A DNA stretch of 55,840 nt, taken from NCBI RefSeq assembly GCF_009761815.1, contig NZ_RWIN01000002.1, forward strand, positions 1 to 55,840, in the 5' to 3' direction. A model generated the notes under the pieces. It was not told the DNA's origin. It was given only the letters and a program-made list of their open reading frames with translations, and did not search any database. Below are positions 24,619-33,901 of the stretch, in pieces. This DNA comes from Pseudomonas sp. PB120 (GTDB lineage: Bacteria; Pseudomonadota; Gammaproteobacteria; Pseudomonadales; Pseudomonadaceae). Within the stretch, counting starts at the first letter, position 1. Each line of letters begins with the position of its first letter. The position numbers and the translations under genes were made by a program.

Positions 24619-26451
24619 TCAATCCCCCAACGCTTCCCCCTCACGTCGCGGATCAGCCCCGCCTGCCAGCGAGGCTTTCCCCTGCGCATCCTTGACCCGG
24701 ACAATCGCCTGGGTCCCGCTGGTCATGTCGATCTCGCTCACGCTGTGCCCCTTGTCCTTCAACGCCTGAATCAATCCCGGGCTGAACTGCCCCTCTTCCA
24801 GTTCCGTCGGGCCGTTGCGGCTGCCGAAGTTGGGCAGGCGGATGGCGGTTTGCGGGTCGAGGTTCCAGTCGAGCAGGCCTATGGTGGATTTGGCGACGTA
24901 CTCGATGATTTGCGAGCCTCCCGGGGAGCCGAGGGTGGCGAGGAATTCGCCGTTCTGGCGGTCGAAGATCAGGGTCGGGGCCATGGACGAACGCGGGCGT
25001 TTGCCGGGCTCGACGCGGTTGGCGACTTTTTGCCCGTTTTCTTCGGGGATGAACGAGAAGTCGGTCAGTTGGTTGTTGAGCATAAAGCCCTGGACCATCA
25101 AGTGCGAGCCGAATGCCGATTCGACGGTGGTGGTCATGGACACGGCGCCGCCCTCGTCATCGACCGCCACCACTTGTGAGGTGGAGATTCGTAGCGGTGA
25201 GCGGTCGGGTGCGTAGGCGACCTGGATGCCCGCAGGCGTGCCGGGCCTGGCCGTGCCCATGCTGCGATCACCGATCAAGGCGGCGCGGCTGGCCAGGTAC
25301 GTCGGGTCTACCAGGCCTTTGACGGGGACGGGCACGAAGTCCGTATCGGCGACGTACTGCGCGCGATCGGCGTAGGCCAGGCGCTCGGCTTCGGAGATCA
25401 GGTGCACGGCTTCAGCGGGCGGTTCGATGCCCGCTGACGTGTCGGTCTTGAGCGGTTTGAGCGGTGCCAGGGCATAGCGCTTGTCGCGAGCCTCCAGCGC
25501 TTGCAACGTGCCGAGGATCTGCGCCACGGCGATCCCGCCGGACGAGGGCGGAGGCATCCCGCAGACCTGCCAGCGTTTGTAATCCGTGCACAGCGGCACA
25601 CGCTCTTTGGCGCTGTAGCCTTTGAGATCGTTGAGCGACAGGCTGCCGGGGTTGGCGTGGCCCTGAACCTTGGTGACGATCTCTTGCGCAATGGCGCCTG
25701 TGTAGAACGCATCGGGCCCTTCCTGGGCGATGCGTTTCAACGCCAGGGCCAACGCCGGATTTTTGAGCAGCGCGCCGACGGCTTTCGGGCTGCCATCCGC
25801 ATTGCGGAAGTAAGCCATCATGTCGGGCGAGCGCTTCATGGACGCATCCGAGGTGATAAGCTGATGCAGGCGCGGCGAGATCGCGAAGCCTTCATCCGCC
25901 AGTTTGATGGCCGGTTCGAACAGCTTCGCCCAGGGCAGCCGACCGTGTTTCTGATGGGCCAGTTCAAGGGCTCGCAGCACGCCCGGCGTCCCCACCGAGC
26001 GACCCCCGATCTGTGCCTGGGTGAACGGCATCGGTTGGCCGTCGGGCTGCAGGAACAGCGTTTCGCTGGCACCGGCCGGTGCGGTTTCGCGGCCATCGTA
26101 AGTGCGTACGGAATGGCCATCCCACAGCACGATCAACGCGCCACCCCCGATGCCGGAAGATTGCGGTTCGACCAGGGTCAATACCGCTTGCATCGCGATG
26201 GCGGCATCAATCGCCGAACCGCCCTGACGCAGCATCGCCCGTCCGGCTTCGGCCGCCAGAGGATTTGCCGCGGCCGCCATGTGTTTCGAGGCGTGCCGGG
26301 TTTGCAGGTCGGTGCGAAAACCCGAGGCGGCTTCCGGCGCGACGGGCAGGGTCGAGGAGGGTGGGGCGTTGCACGCGGCAAGGGTCAACGCGGCGGCGAT
26401 CAGCGAAAGTGCTGACAGGCGGTAGCGGTTCAAGTGCAGGGCTGAGAACAC
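24619..26451 (-). CDS. ggt: Gamma-glutamyltransferase, probable lipoprotein
   Basis: A 610-residue Ntn-hydrolase that cleaves glutathione and other gamma-glutamyl compounds in the periplasm. The self-cleavage/nucleophile Thr is in ISTSQVVAVDDEGG (about residue 424 from the chosen start), aligned to the small-subunit start of E. coli GGT, and MPPPSSGGIA is also typical. The N-terminus has a hydrophobic segment ending LAAC at about residue 27, a lipobox, so the enzyme is probably membrane-anchored. The GTG at 26451 was chosen for the GGAG 8 bases before it. Earlier in-frame starts give an atypical N-terminus. It is monocistronic and divergent from the hydrolase gene at 26614. Confidence 0.92.
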   Translation of the reverse strand: MFSALHLNRYRLSALSLIAAALTLAACNAPPSSTLPVAPEAASGFRTDLQTRHASKHMAAAANPLAAEAGRAMLRQGGSAIDAAIAMQAVLTLVEPQSSGIGGGALIVLWDGHSVRTYDGRETAPAGASETLFLQPDGQPMPFTQAQIGGRSVGTPGVLRALELAHQKHGRLPWAKLFEPAIKLADEGFAISPRLHQLITSDASMKRSPDMMAYFRNADGSPKAVGALLKNPALALALKRIAQEGPDAFYTGAIAQEIVTKVQGHANPGSLSLNDLKGYSAKERVPLCTDYKRWQVCGMPPPSSGGIAVAQILGTLQALEARDKRYALAPLKPLKTDTSAGIEPPAEAVHLISEAERLAYADRAQYVADTDFVPVPVKGLVDPTYLASRAALIGDRSMGTARPGTPAGIQVAYAPDRSPLRISTSQVVAVDDEGGAVSMTTTVESAFGSHLMVQGFMLNNQLTDFSFIPEENGQKVANRVEPGKRPRSSMAPTLIFDRQNGEFLATLGSPGGSQIIEYVAKSTIGLLDWNLDPQTAIRLPNFGSRNGPTELEEGQFSPGLIQALKDKGHSVSEIDMTSGTQAIVRVKDAQGKASLAGGADPRREGEALGD

Positions 26452-26613
26452 GCGGGGCACTCCGTCAGTAGGAAGATGCGTGGACTCTAACCACCGACAG
26501 GAGGCGACGCAAACCAAGACCTACCGTTAAGTCGCCTTCGTCCTTCATCAGCCGGCGGATTTTCTGTAGTGTCGAGGGCATCCGACTCGCCAGAAGAATC
26601 ACAAGAGGCAGAC

Positions 26614-27723
26614 ATGCAAAACGAATTTCCCACCCAGCCCAGCTACCGTGCCCAGCGTGAACTGTTTTTGGCAACAGCGGCCGCGGCAGGCGCAACGCTG
26701 ACTGAGTATCCGCATCCGCTTCAAGGGCCATTTGGTGAGTCGTTGAGCACCGATGTGGCGGTACTGGGCGATCCGACCGCCAAACGCCTGCTCGTTGCGC
26801 TCAGTGGCACCCACGGTGTCGAAGGTTTTTATGGCTCGGGCTGCCAGATCAAGTGGTTGCAGGAATTGGGCAAGCGCTCGCTGCCGGCGGATGTCGCGGT
26901 AGTGATGATCCACTTGATCAATCCTTGGGGGACGGCGTGGCTGCGGCGGGTCAACGAAGACAACATCGACTTGAACCGCAATCACCTGAACTTCGCCGGG
27001 CCGCTGCCGGACAATCAGGCCTACGCGGCGCTGCATGAGATCTATGCCTGCACCGAATTGAAAGGCCCCGCGCGCGATCATGCCGACGCCTTGCTAAATG
27101 CGCAGATCAACGAGCATGGCTGGCCGGCGGTGATGTCGATTGTCGAGGGAGGGCAGCACAGCCACCCCGATGGATTGTTTTATGGCGGGCGAGCGCCGAG
27201 CTGGTCGAACCGCACGCTGCAGCAGATTGTTCAGAAGCACCTGTCTCACTCCGACGTCGCCATGTGTTTCGACTTGCACACGGGCGCCGGGGAGTACGGG
27301 CATCCGATGTTGCTGACCATCACCGAACAGGCCTATCCCGCGCTGGCCGATGCGCAGGCGATTTATGGCCCATGGCTCTACACCTTGCACACCGGCGCCG
27401 ACACGCTGAGTGAAACCGGTGTGGCGGCCACCGCTACCGGCTACACCTCGCAGGCGTTGATCAATGCCGTGCCGCACGTGCGTTTGATGCCCTTCGTGAT
27501 TGAGTGCGGGACCTACCCAGGGCCAGACGTTCACCGGCATCTGCGTGATGACCAATGGCTGCACCTGCATGGCAACCCGAGTGATGGGGTGGGGCGCGAG
27601 ATCAAGTTGAACCTGCTTGAGCAGTTCTATCCCGCCGACAGCGACTGGCAGGCGATGGTCTGGCTGCGTACGTGGCAGATCTGGGAGCGGGCGTTGGCGG
27701 CGCTGCCGACGGTTCGCGTCTGA
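26614..27723 (+). CDS. DUF2817 zinc hydrolase (M14-like)
   Basis: A 369-residue protein of the DUF2817 family, related to M14 carboxypeptidases and aspartoacylase-like deacylases. Probable zinc ligands are His67 and Glu70 in SGTHGVEGFYGS, with a further His in FDLHTGAGEYG, and NEDNIDLNRN is the substrate-binding Asn-Arg-like segment. The ATG at 26614 follows AAGAGG. There is no signal peptide, so it is cytoplasmic. The substrate is unknown. It is divergent from ggt, and a link to peptide or glutathione breakdown is only a guess. Confidence 0.85.
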   Translation: MQNEFPTQPSYRAQRELFLATAAAAGATLTEYPHPLQGPFGESLSTDVAVLGDPTAKRLLVALSGTHGVEGFYGSGCQIKWLQELGKRSLPADVAVVMIHLINPWGTAWLRRVNEDNIDLNRNHLNFAGPLPDNQAYAALHEIYACTELKGPARDHADALLNAQINEHGWPAVMSIVEGGQHSHPDGLFYGGRAPSWSNRTLQQIVQKHLSHSDVAMCFDLHTGAGEYGHPMLLTITEQAYPALADAQAIYGPWLYTLHTGADTLSETGVAATATGYTSQALINAVPHVRLMPFVIECGTYPGPDVHRHLRDDQWLHLHGNPSDGVGREIKLNLLEQFYPADSDWQAMVWLRTWQIWERALAALPTVRV

Positions 27724-27744
27724 GACGCAAAGAGCCCCCCATTT

Positions 27745-27855
27745 GTGGCGAGGGAGCTTGCTCCCGCTGGGTTGCGTAGCAGCCCCAAAAATCGAGCAGC
27801 ACTGCAATTTTTTGTGAGTGCTACGCACTCAAGCGGGAGCAAGCTCCCTCGCCAC
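27745..27855. repeat. REPIN with 24-bp perfect arms
   Basis: GTGGCGAGGGAGCTTGCTCC (from 27745) is repeated in inverse as GGAGCAAGCTCCCTCGCCAC ending at 27855. The arms are 24 bases and the loop about 63. This is a different REP subtype from that at 10135. It lies between the DUF2817 hydrolase gene and the tRNA-Met terminator. Confidence 0.92.
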
Positions 27856-27891
27856 AGGTTTTCGCAGGGAGGCACTTTTCTCGAGGCATAA

Positions 27892-27922
27892 AAAAACGGC
27901 CTACCTTTCGGTAAGCCGTTTT
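27892..27922 (-). terminator. Terminator of tRNA-Met
   Basis: The stem AACGGCCTACC / GGTAAGCCGTT, with one C/A mismatch, has T runs on the minus-strand exit side. It lies 8 bases past the tRNA 3' end. Confidence 0.88.
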
Positions 27923-27929
27923 TAGTACT

Positions 27930-28006
27930 TGGTGGCTACACAGGGACTTGAACCCCGGACCCCAGCATTATGAATGCTATGCTCTAACCAACTGAGCTAT
28001 GTAGCC
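27930..28006 (-). tRNA. tRNA-Met (CAT), elongator
   Basis: A 77-base cloverleaf read on the minus strand, starting GGCTACATAGCTCAGTTGG. The anticodon is CAT within CATTCATAATG, and the 3' end is TGTAGCCACCA with CCA encoded. The D-loop and T-loop (GGTTCAAGTCC) are intact. The first acceptor pair is G-C, unlike initiator tRNA, so this is the elongator form or, less likely, a lysidine-modified Ile tRNA. Body similarity favours Met. Confidence 0.93.
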
Positions 28007-28122
28007 AAGTGGCGCGCATTATTCACCGGTAATGCAGATGCGTCAAGCGTAAATATAAAATATTTCTCTACGCTTTCAACCGCTTATCCACCTGAGCCGA
28101 AAAACCGGACCGGGGGAGGGCA

Positions 28123-30180
28123 TCAACCGAGCTGGAATCTCCCGGTATTGGCACTCAGGGCCTTGCTGCCATGACTCAAGGTATCCGCCGCCAGGTTCAC
28201 CGCGCGCGCGCCTTCGAGCAGACGTACAGCGGCCTGATCGACCTGCTGGATGTTGCCGCTGACTTCATCGGCGGTGGTCGCCTGCTCGTCGACCGCCGTA
28301 GCGATCTGCGCCAGGGTGTCGGTGACGCTCTGCACGGCGCTGGCGATTTCCCCCAGTCGTTCGCCGAGGCCGGTGACGGCTTGCGCATCGGTTTGCGCCT
28401 GGCCGCAGGCAGCTTCCATCAGGCTGACGGCTTCATTGACCGTATTGCGCAAACTGTCGACCGTGCCGGCAATCTGCGCCGTTGAAGACTGCGTCCGTTG
28501 CGACAGGCTGCGCACTTCATCGGCCACGACCGCAAATCCACGACCTTGCTCGCCGGCCCGGGCCGCCTCGATGGCAGCGTTGAGCGCGAGCAGGTTGGTC
28601 TGTTCGGCGACGCCACGAATGGTGTCCACCACCAGCTGAATCTGCTGGCCCTGCTCGCTGACCCGACCGAGTGCCGCCGCCGTGTCGTTCAAGCGCTGAT
28701 TGAGTTGCTGAATGCTCGCCGTGGTGCGTTGGCTGTCACGGCTGCTGTCGGCGGCGATGCGTTGGGTGTGCTGGGCGCTGCCGGACGCTTGTTCGCAACT
28801 TTGTGCGACACCCAAAGAGGTCGCGGCCAGTTGCGTGGCGGCAGCGGCGATCTGGCTGATCTGCAATTGCTGGGCTTCGACCTCTCCCAAGGCACCACTG
28901 GAATGGTGATTGAGCGTGCGCACCGCGTTGCTCAACTGCAAGGTTTCGTGATCGACCCCCAGCAAGCTGGTGCGCAGTTGCACCACGGCAACGTTGAGCG
29001 CCGTGCTGATCGCCGCCAGTTCGTCGCGGCCTTCAACCGGAACCTGCAAACTCAGGTTGCCGTCGCGCAAAGCTTCGGCCAGCAGGGTAATACCGCTGGC
29101 GCTGCGCCGGATCGAAGCCTGCAAGCAGATAAACAGATACAGCGCAGCCAGGAGCAGGCAGCCAAAGACTACCGCCACCACAATGAACTGACGAATCGCC
29201 GAGCCGTGGTAGTAATCCAGGCGCTGATCCAGCGACACCAACGATTGCTGACGCAGCGAGGCGAGGTCGGTGAGCAGGGCGTCCAGGCTGCGCTCGAAGT
29301 CGTCCGGCTTGAGGGTGATGCTGCTGCCAAACACACCGTCATCCAGCACTTTCAACCCGGCATCCAGATGCTTGAGGCTGTCATGGTATTGCCCGGCCCA
29401 GGTTTGCAGGACACTGGGCAAACGCGCTTCCAGCAGGCTGGCGGTTTTCACCAGTTGCTCGCGCGCGTCACCGATACGCCCGCGCAGGTCGCGCAGTTGC
29501 AGGCGGCTTTGCAGGGTGAATTGCCCGGACACCACGGACGCCTGGCCGACGCTGGCGAGACGGCCAACCCGTTCGATCAGGTCCGGGGCGTGCTGCGTGG
29601 AAATCTGGGTCAGCAAATAGGTTTCCAGCCACGGCGCGAGGGTCAGGCGATTGTCCATTGCGATCTGTTCGCGCAAGGCTTGCAGGGCGCTCAACGCATG
29701 GGTGAAACGATCGTAACCGTCCGGCCACCAGCCGACGCTGCTCAGGCTCTTTGAGTCCAGGCTGTTGAGCGCCGCTTGCAGGGTTTGGTAACGAGCCAGG
29801 GTTTCGCCCTCGGCCCCTTCGGTTGTCAGCGCGTTACCCAAATCCGAGATGGCTTGGGTGACGGCGGGCTGCACCGCATCGAACGCGGCCATCGCAGCGA
29901 GTGTGGCGGGCGTCGGCTGGCGATTGGTTTCCGTGGCGCGCCAGCGGGCGGCGCGGTCGCGCTGGGCGGTGAGCAGGTCATCGAGTGCATCGAGGGCGAG
30001 CAGTTGCTTCACGCCGGCACGTTCGCCGGCGATCAGGCTCAGTTTCTCGCGATAGTCCTGACCGATCATTAACAGGCTGCCCGCCAGCGGCAGAATAAAC
30101 AGCAGAAATAACAACTGGAATTTGCGGGCGAAACCGAAACGCCCCAGCAGTCCGATCCCCGGTGATAAAAAAGCCTGCAT
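28123..30180 (-). CDS. Membrane methyl-accepting chemotaxis protein
   Basis: A 685-residue chemoreceptor. The first transmembrane helix is at about residues 20-38, followed by a helical periplasmic ligand domain of about 270 residues, a second transmembrane helix at about 320-345, a HAMP domain, and the cytoplasmic signalling domain with [20 protein letters not shown]. The ligand is unknown. The periplasmic part is all-helical and rich in Leu/Arg. The ATG at 30180 has GGGGAG upstream, and the longer frame adds 46 unlikely residues. No C-terminal CheR-docking pentapeptide is seen. It is divergent from fsr. Confidence 0.9.
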   Translation of the reverse strand: MQAFLSPGIGLLGRFGFARKFQLLFLLFILPLAGSLLMIGQDYREKLSLIAGERAGVKQLLALDALDDLLTAQRDRAARWRATETNRQPTPATLAAMAAFDAVQPAVTQAISDLGNALTTEGAEGETLARYQTLQAALNSLDSKSLSSVGWWPDGYDRFTHALSALQALREQIAMDNRLTLAPWLETYLLTQISTQHAPDLIERVGRLASVGQASVVSGQFTLQSRLQLRDLRGRIGDAREQLVKTASLLEARLPSVLQTWAGQYHDSLKHLDAGLKVLDDGVFGSSITLKPDDFERSLDALLTDLASLRQQSLVSLDQRLDYYHGSAIRQFIVVAVVFGCLLLAALYLFICLQASIRRSASGITLLAEALRDGNLSLQVPVEGRDELAAISTALNVAVVQLRTSLLGVDHETLQLSNAVRTLNHHSSGALGEVEAQQLQISQIAAAATQLAATSLGVAQSCEQASGSAQHTQRIAADSSRDSQRTTASIQQLNQRLNDTAAALGRVSEQGQQIQLVVDTIRGVAEQTNLLALNAAIEAARAGEQGRGFAVVADEVRSLSQRTQSSTAQIAGTVDSLRNTVNEAVSLMEAACGQAQTDAQAVTGLGERLGEIASAVQSVTDTLAQIATAVDEQATTADEVSGNIQQVDQAAVRLLEGARAVNLAADTLSHGSKALSANTGRFQLG

Positions 30181-30512
30181 GCCCCATGACTCCCCTGGAC
30201 ACCACGCACCATTGGCGTGCGCCGAGGTCGTTGCGACCACGGCTTGTGCCCTCTTTAAAGGCCTCGAAAGTTCACCCTCGCCAGCTCTGTAGGCCGACTC
30301 TGTGACGAAACTTCCCATTCTCGGTCCCCTTTGTAAGGGTCCGCGTTGAAGCGGAGATACAAGGCAAGATTCAGACCATGGCGTTGCGCTATCACCTTTT
30401 CGGCGATGAAAATCGAGGTCGTTAGCAGGCTAAGGGGATGGCGCTGCTGCACTGAAAAATGGCACATTGACGCACCTGCAAGTGCGCACCCATCCGCTGT
30501 ATGGAAAACCTC
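30181..30512. other. Divergent intergenic region, MCP gene and fsr
   Basis: 332 bases without a gene. Small inverted repeats are visible (GGTCG-TTG-CGACC at 30226-30238, TCCGC-GTTGAA-GCGGA near 30341), but none has the features of a known riboswitch or terminator. It should contain the two divergent promoters. I could not assign a sigma-28 or sigma-54 box with confidence. Confidence 0.6.
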
Positions 30513-31730
30513 ATGGCTATCAGCAATGCCCAGACCGGCACCGCGCCGGCGTCCGCGACTCCACAAAGCAGCCCATTGGTCATGCGCATCATCGGCGCGG
30601 TGGCGCTGGCGCATTTGATCAACGATTTGATTCAGTCGGTCTTGCCGTCGATTTATCCGATGCTCAAGGCCAACTATGGCCTGACCTTTATCCAGGTCGG
30701 ATTGATTACCCTGACGTTCCAGCTGACCGCCTCGCTGCTGCAACCCTGGGTCGGCTACTACACCGACCGTCACCCTAAACCCTGGCTGCTGCCCGCCGGA
30801 ACGGTCTGCACATTGATCGGCATTCTGATGATGTCGGTGGTCGGTACCTTCCCGTTGATTCTGCTCGCGGCGGGGTTGATTGGTATCGGCTCGTCGACCT
30901 TCCACCCGGAAGCCTCTCGCGTGGCGCGACTGGCCTCCGGCGGGCGTTTTGGCCTGGCGCAATCGACCTTCCAGGTCGGCGGCAATGCGGGTTCGGCGTT
31001 CGGCCCGCTGCTGGCTGCGGCGATCATCATTCCGTTCGGTCAGGGTCATGTCGCCTGGTTCGGTTTGTTCGCGGTGTTTGCGCTGTTTGTGCTCTATCGG
31101 ATCAGCCGCTGGTACGCCAACCATTTGAACCTGTTCAAGCTCAAAGCGGGCCAGGCGGCGACCCACGGTTTGTCGAAAAACCGCGTGATCAGCGCGCTGG
31201 TGGTGCTGGGGTTGCTGGTGTTCTCCAAGTATTTCTACATGGCCAGTTTCACCAGCTACTTCACCTTCTACCTGATCGAGAAGTTCGACCTGTCGGTGGC
31301 CAGTTCACAGCTGCATCTGTTCCTGTTCCTGGGTGCGGTAGCGGCGGGGACGTTCTTCGGTGGGCCGATTGGCGACAAGATCGGGCGTAAGGCAGTGATC
31401 TGGTTTTCGATTCTTGGCGTGGCGCCGTTCACCTTGATCCTGCCCCACGTCGACCTGTTCTGGACCAGCATCCTCAGCGTTGTGATCGGCTTCATCCTCG
31501 CCTCGGCGTTCTCGGCCATCGTGGTTTATGCGCAGGAACTGGTGCCGGGGAATGTCGGGATGATTGCCGGGGTGTTCTTCGGCCTGATGTTCGGTTTCGG
31601 CGGGATTGGCGCAGCGTTGCTGGGGCATCTGGCGGACATTCGCGGCATCGAATACGTGTACTTCCTGTGCTCGTTCCTGCCGTTGTTTGGTGTGTTGGCA
31701 ATCTTCCTGCCTAGAACCAAAAAGGCCTGA
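30513..31730 (+). CDS. fsr: Fosmidomycin resistance-type MFS efflux pump
   Basis: A 405-residue 12-helix MFS protein of the Fsr family, exporting fosmidomycin and related compounds in E. coli. Segments such as LINDLIQSVLPSIYPMLK, GYYTDRHPKPW and GIGSSTFHPEASRVAR are characteristic. The ATG at 30513 was preferred (GGA about 8 bases upstream) over the ATG at 30501, which would add four residues. The natural substrate in this organism is not known. A REP-like hairpin follows. Confidence 0.9.
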   Translation: MAISNAQTGTAPASATPQSSPLVMRIIGAVALAHLINDLIQSVLPSIYPMLKANYGLTFIQVGLITLTFQLTASLLQPWVGYYTDRHPKPWLLPAGTVCTLIGILMMSVVGTFPLILLAAGLIGIGSSTFHPEASRVARLASGGRFGLAQSTFQVGGNAGSAFGPLLAAAIIIPFGQGHVAWFGLFAVFALFVLYRISRWYANHLNLFKLKAGQAATHGLSKNRVISALVVLGLLVFSKYFYMASFTSYFTFYLIEKFDLSVASSQLHLFLFLGAVAAGTFFGGPIGDKIGRKAVIWFSILGVAPFTLILPHVDLFWTSILSVVIGFILASAFSAIVVYAQELVPGNVGMIAGVFFGLMFGFGGIGAALLGHLADIRGIEYVYFLCSFLPLFGVLAIFLPRTKKA

Positions 31731-31751
31731 GCCCACACCATTTTCCCGTAG

Positions 31752-31791
31752 GGCCTGCTCGCGATTGACTGATTGCTATCGCGAGCAGGCC
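31752..31791. repeat. REP-like inverted repeat after fsr
   Basis: GGCCTGCTCGCGAT and ATCGCGAGCAGGCC form 14-bp perfect arms around a 12-base loop. The sequence is a short REP core and may act as an mRNA-end hairpin between the convergent fsr and atsK genes. Confidence 0.85.
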
Positions 31792-31816
31792 CCAATCACC
31801 GAAAAACTCCGGGATT

Positions 31817-32722
31817 TCAAACGCCCCGAATAGTCACACTCCGTTGCCCCGCGACCCCAACCGGCACTTCGCCCTTCAGCGTCACACGCCGAACCACTCG
31901 ATCCTGGGTCCCATAGTCATCCACGGCGTAATGCTGTGTAGAGCGGTTGTCCCAGATCGCAACGTCACCCGCCTTCCAACGCCAGCGCACGAGGTTTTCC
32001 TGACGGATCACATGATCTTGCAGCAGCCCGAACAAGTGCGCCGAATCTGCGGGTGAATAGCCTTTGATGCGCTTCACGAAATGTCCCAGCAGCAAACTTT
32101 TCTCGCCGCTGATCGGGTGCACGCGCACCACCGGATGCTCGGTTTCGTAAACGGTCGAGGTGAAGATTTTGCGGTAGTTCTCCAGTTTCTCCGCCGAAAT
32201 GTCTGGCTTGGCGCCGGCGTAGTCGTATTCGTTGCTGTGCACGGCGACGAGTTTGTCTGCCAGTTCGCGCAGCTCCGGCGCCAGTTCGTTGTAGGCGGTG
32301 GCCGTGTTGGCCCATACCGTGTCGCCGCCGAATGCCGGCGCAACCACCGAGCGCAGGATCGACGCTTTCGGGTAGGCATCGACGAAGGTCACGTCGGTGT
32401 GCCAGGAGTTGGCGCGCTGGCCTTGCGCACCATCGAGTTCCAGCAGGTAACGGGTGCCATCACGCACGGGAACAGTCGGGTGCGCTACCGGTTCGCCGAG
32501 CAAGTGAGCGAAGGCTTCCTGGCGCTGATCGTCGAGATGAGTCTGGTCACGGAAGAAAATCACTTTGTACTGCACCAGCGCCTGCTGGATGGCTTCGACG
32601 GTGCTGGCGTCCAGCTCGCCGGACAGTGTCACGCCACGAATTTCAGCGCCGATGCGGCCGGCAACCGGGTGGATTTCAAGTGCGTGAACCGCGGGTTTTT
32701 CAGCTAAAGCGGCGTTGCTCAT
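31817..32722 (-). CDS. atsK: Alkylsulfatase, 2-oxoglutarate/Fe(II) dioxygenase AtsK
   Basis: A 301-residue dioxygenase that oxidatively cleaves alkyl sulfate esters to aldehyde and sulfate, giving sulfur to the cell. The iron ligands fall at His108-x-Asp110 (SWHTDVTF) and His264 (STQHYAVDD), and Arg275 and Arg279 bind 2-oxoglutarate. Length and residue numbering match P. putida AtsK. It is divergent from the LysR gene and part of the sulfate-ester island. Expression under sulfate limitation is expected from the family. Confidence 0.94.
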   Translation of the reverse strand: MSNAALAEKPAVHALEIHPVAGRIGAEIRGVTLSGELDASTVEAIQQALVQYKVIFFRDQTHLDDQRQEAFAHLLGEPVAHPTVPVRDGTRYLLELDGAQGQRANSWHTDVTFVDAYPKASILRSVVAPAFGGDTVWANTATAYNELAPELRELADKLVAVHSNEYDYAGAKPDISAEKLENYRKIFTSTVYETEHPVVRVHPISGEKSLLLGHFVKRIKGYSPADSAHLFGLLQDHVIRQENLVRWRWKAGDVAIWDNRSTQHYAVDDYGTQDRVVRRVTLKGEVPVGVAGQRSVTIRGV

Positions 32723-32741
32723 GGGTGGACCCTCATCGGAC

Positions 32742-32853
32742 TGCTTACGGTTGGCGGCAGCGAAACTATGCTCTATCTATATTCAATTTCGATCTATTAG
32801 ATATATGCATGCTTCGTTGACGGAATAAGAGATTGCATTTAAAACCGTAAGCA
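32742..32853. promoter_or_regulatory. 11-bp inverted repeat bracketing the atsK/sftR promoters
   Basis: TGCTTACGGTT at 32742-32752 is mirrored by AACCGTAAGCA at 32843-32853. Between them are AT-rich promoter-like DNA and a smaller palindrome ATCTATTAGAT (32792-32802). The repeats sit close to the starts of the two divergent genes and look like paired operator sites, perhaps for the LysR product or CysB. The binding protein is inferred. Confidence 0.5.
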
Positions 32854-32903
32854 ATCCTCGTCGCAAATGCCTTCGAGCTATTTTTAGGATGCCGGAAAAG
32901 CAT

Positions 32904-33833
32904 ATGGATCTTCGCCAGTTGCGCTACTTCATCGCCCTCAACGAACACCGCAGTTTTGTCCGTGCGGCGGACGCCATGGGCATCACTCAACCGGCGTTCA
33001 GCCGCAGCATCCAGGGGCTGGAGCAGGAGTTCGGTTGCATGCTGGTGGACCGTGGCAATAAGGATTTGCGCCCGACGCCTGAAGGCCAGGTGGTGTTGGA
33101 GCATGCCCTGACACTGGTGCAGGGGGCGGCATTGCTCAACGCCGAAGTGATGCAGATGACCAAGCTCGACGCCGGCGAACTGCACTTCGGTTGCGGCCCT
33201 GCTCCGGCGATGAATCTGGTGCCGGATGCCGTGGCGCAATTCGTCAATGCCCACCCGAAAGTGCGCACCTGTTTTCAGGTGGATAACTGGGAAAAACTGG
33301 GCCGGGCCCTCAAGCGTGAAGAGATCGAATTCTTCATCGCCGACACGCGTCAGTTCGAAACGGATCCGCACTTTCAGACCCAAGCCCTGACCCCCAAGCG
33401 CGGGGTGTTTTTCTGCCGGCCGGGGCATCCGCTGCTGGCCAGGGAAAGCCTGACAACCAACGACATGTTCGACTATCCACTGGCGACCACGCTGCTGCCA
33501 CCGGGCATTCGCAAGCTGCTTGCCAACATCACCGGGCGTCTGGACTTTTCACAACCGACCATCGAAACCGATCATTTTCCAGCGCTGGTGAAAGTGGTGA
33601 TGCAATCAAACGCGATCGGCATCGGCACGGAGGAGGGGTTTGCCGAGGAGATCGCCAAGGGAACGCTGGTGGTTCTGCAGTGGCGTAACTGGCCACGCAA
33701 CGTGGAGAACATGCACGCGCAGTGCGGGATTGTGAGTCTGACAGGGGCCAGGTTGTCGCCCGCAGCAAGGGCGATGATCGAAACGTTGGTGGCAGTCGAT
33801 AAGGGCGAGCATGAAAAGCGCAAGGCAGGGTAA
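32904..33833 (+). CDS. sftR: LysR-type regulator, SftR-like
   Basis: A 309-residue LysR regulator. The N-terminal winged helix-turn-helix (MDLRQLRYFIALNEHRSF and GITQPAFSRSIQGLEQEFG) is followed by a periplasmic-binding-like effector domain. The start at 32904 gives the standard MDLRQLRYF N-terminus with GGAA ahead. The ATG at 32889 sits directly on an AGG. Its place beside atsK and the ats transporter points to the sulfate-ester regulator SftR of P. putida, which controls such genes together with CysB. The assignment is by context and family. Confidence 0.82.
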   Translation: MDLRQLRYFIALNEHRSFVRAADAMGITQPAFSRSIQGLEQEFGCMLVDRGNKDLRPTPEGQVVLEHALTLVQGAALLNAEVMQMTKLDAGELHFGCGPAPAMNLVPDAVAQFVNAHPKVRTCFQVDNWEKLGRALKREEIEFFIADTRQFETDPHFQTQALTPKRGVFFCRPGHPLLARESLTTNDMFDYPLATTLLPPGIRKLLANITGRLDFSQPTIETDHFPALVKVVMQSNAIGIGTEEGFAEEIAKGTLVVLQWRNWPRNVENMHAQCGIVSLTGARLSPAARAMIETLVAVDKGEHEKRKAG

Positions 33834-33850
33834 TAATTGCGGGGCTCTCT

Positions 33851-33882
33851 CGCACCCTGAACGCGGCGAGCGTCAGGGTGCG
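33851..33882. terminator. Hairpin between sftR and atsR
   Basis: CGCACCCTGAACG pairs with CGTCAGGGTGCG, with one bulged A. It lies between the convergent sftR and atsR genes and probably ends both transcripts. The T runs are weak. Confidence 0.6.
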
Positions 33883-33901
33883 GAAGAGCTCCAACCTTTG
33901 C

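Noticed and set aside
27745..27855. Inverted repeat as a possible transposon end or CRISPR unit
   Set aside because: It matches the REPIN pattern, there is no transposase, and no repeat-spacer series.
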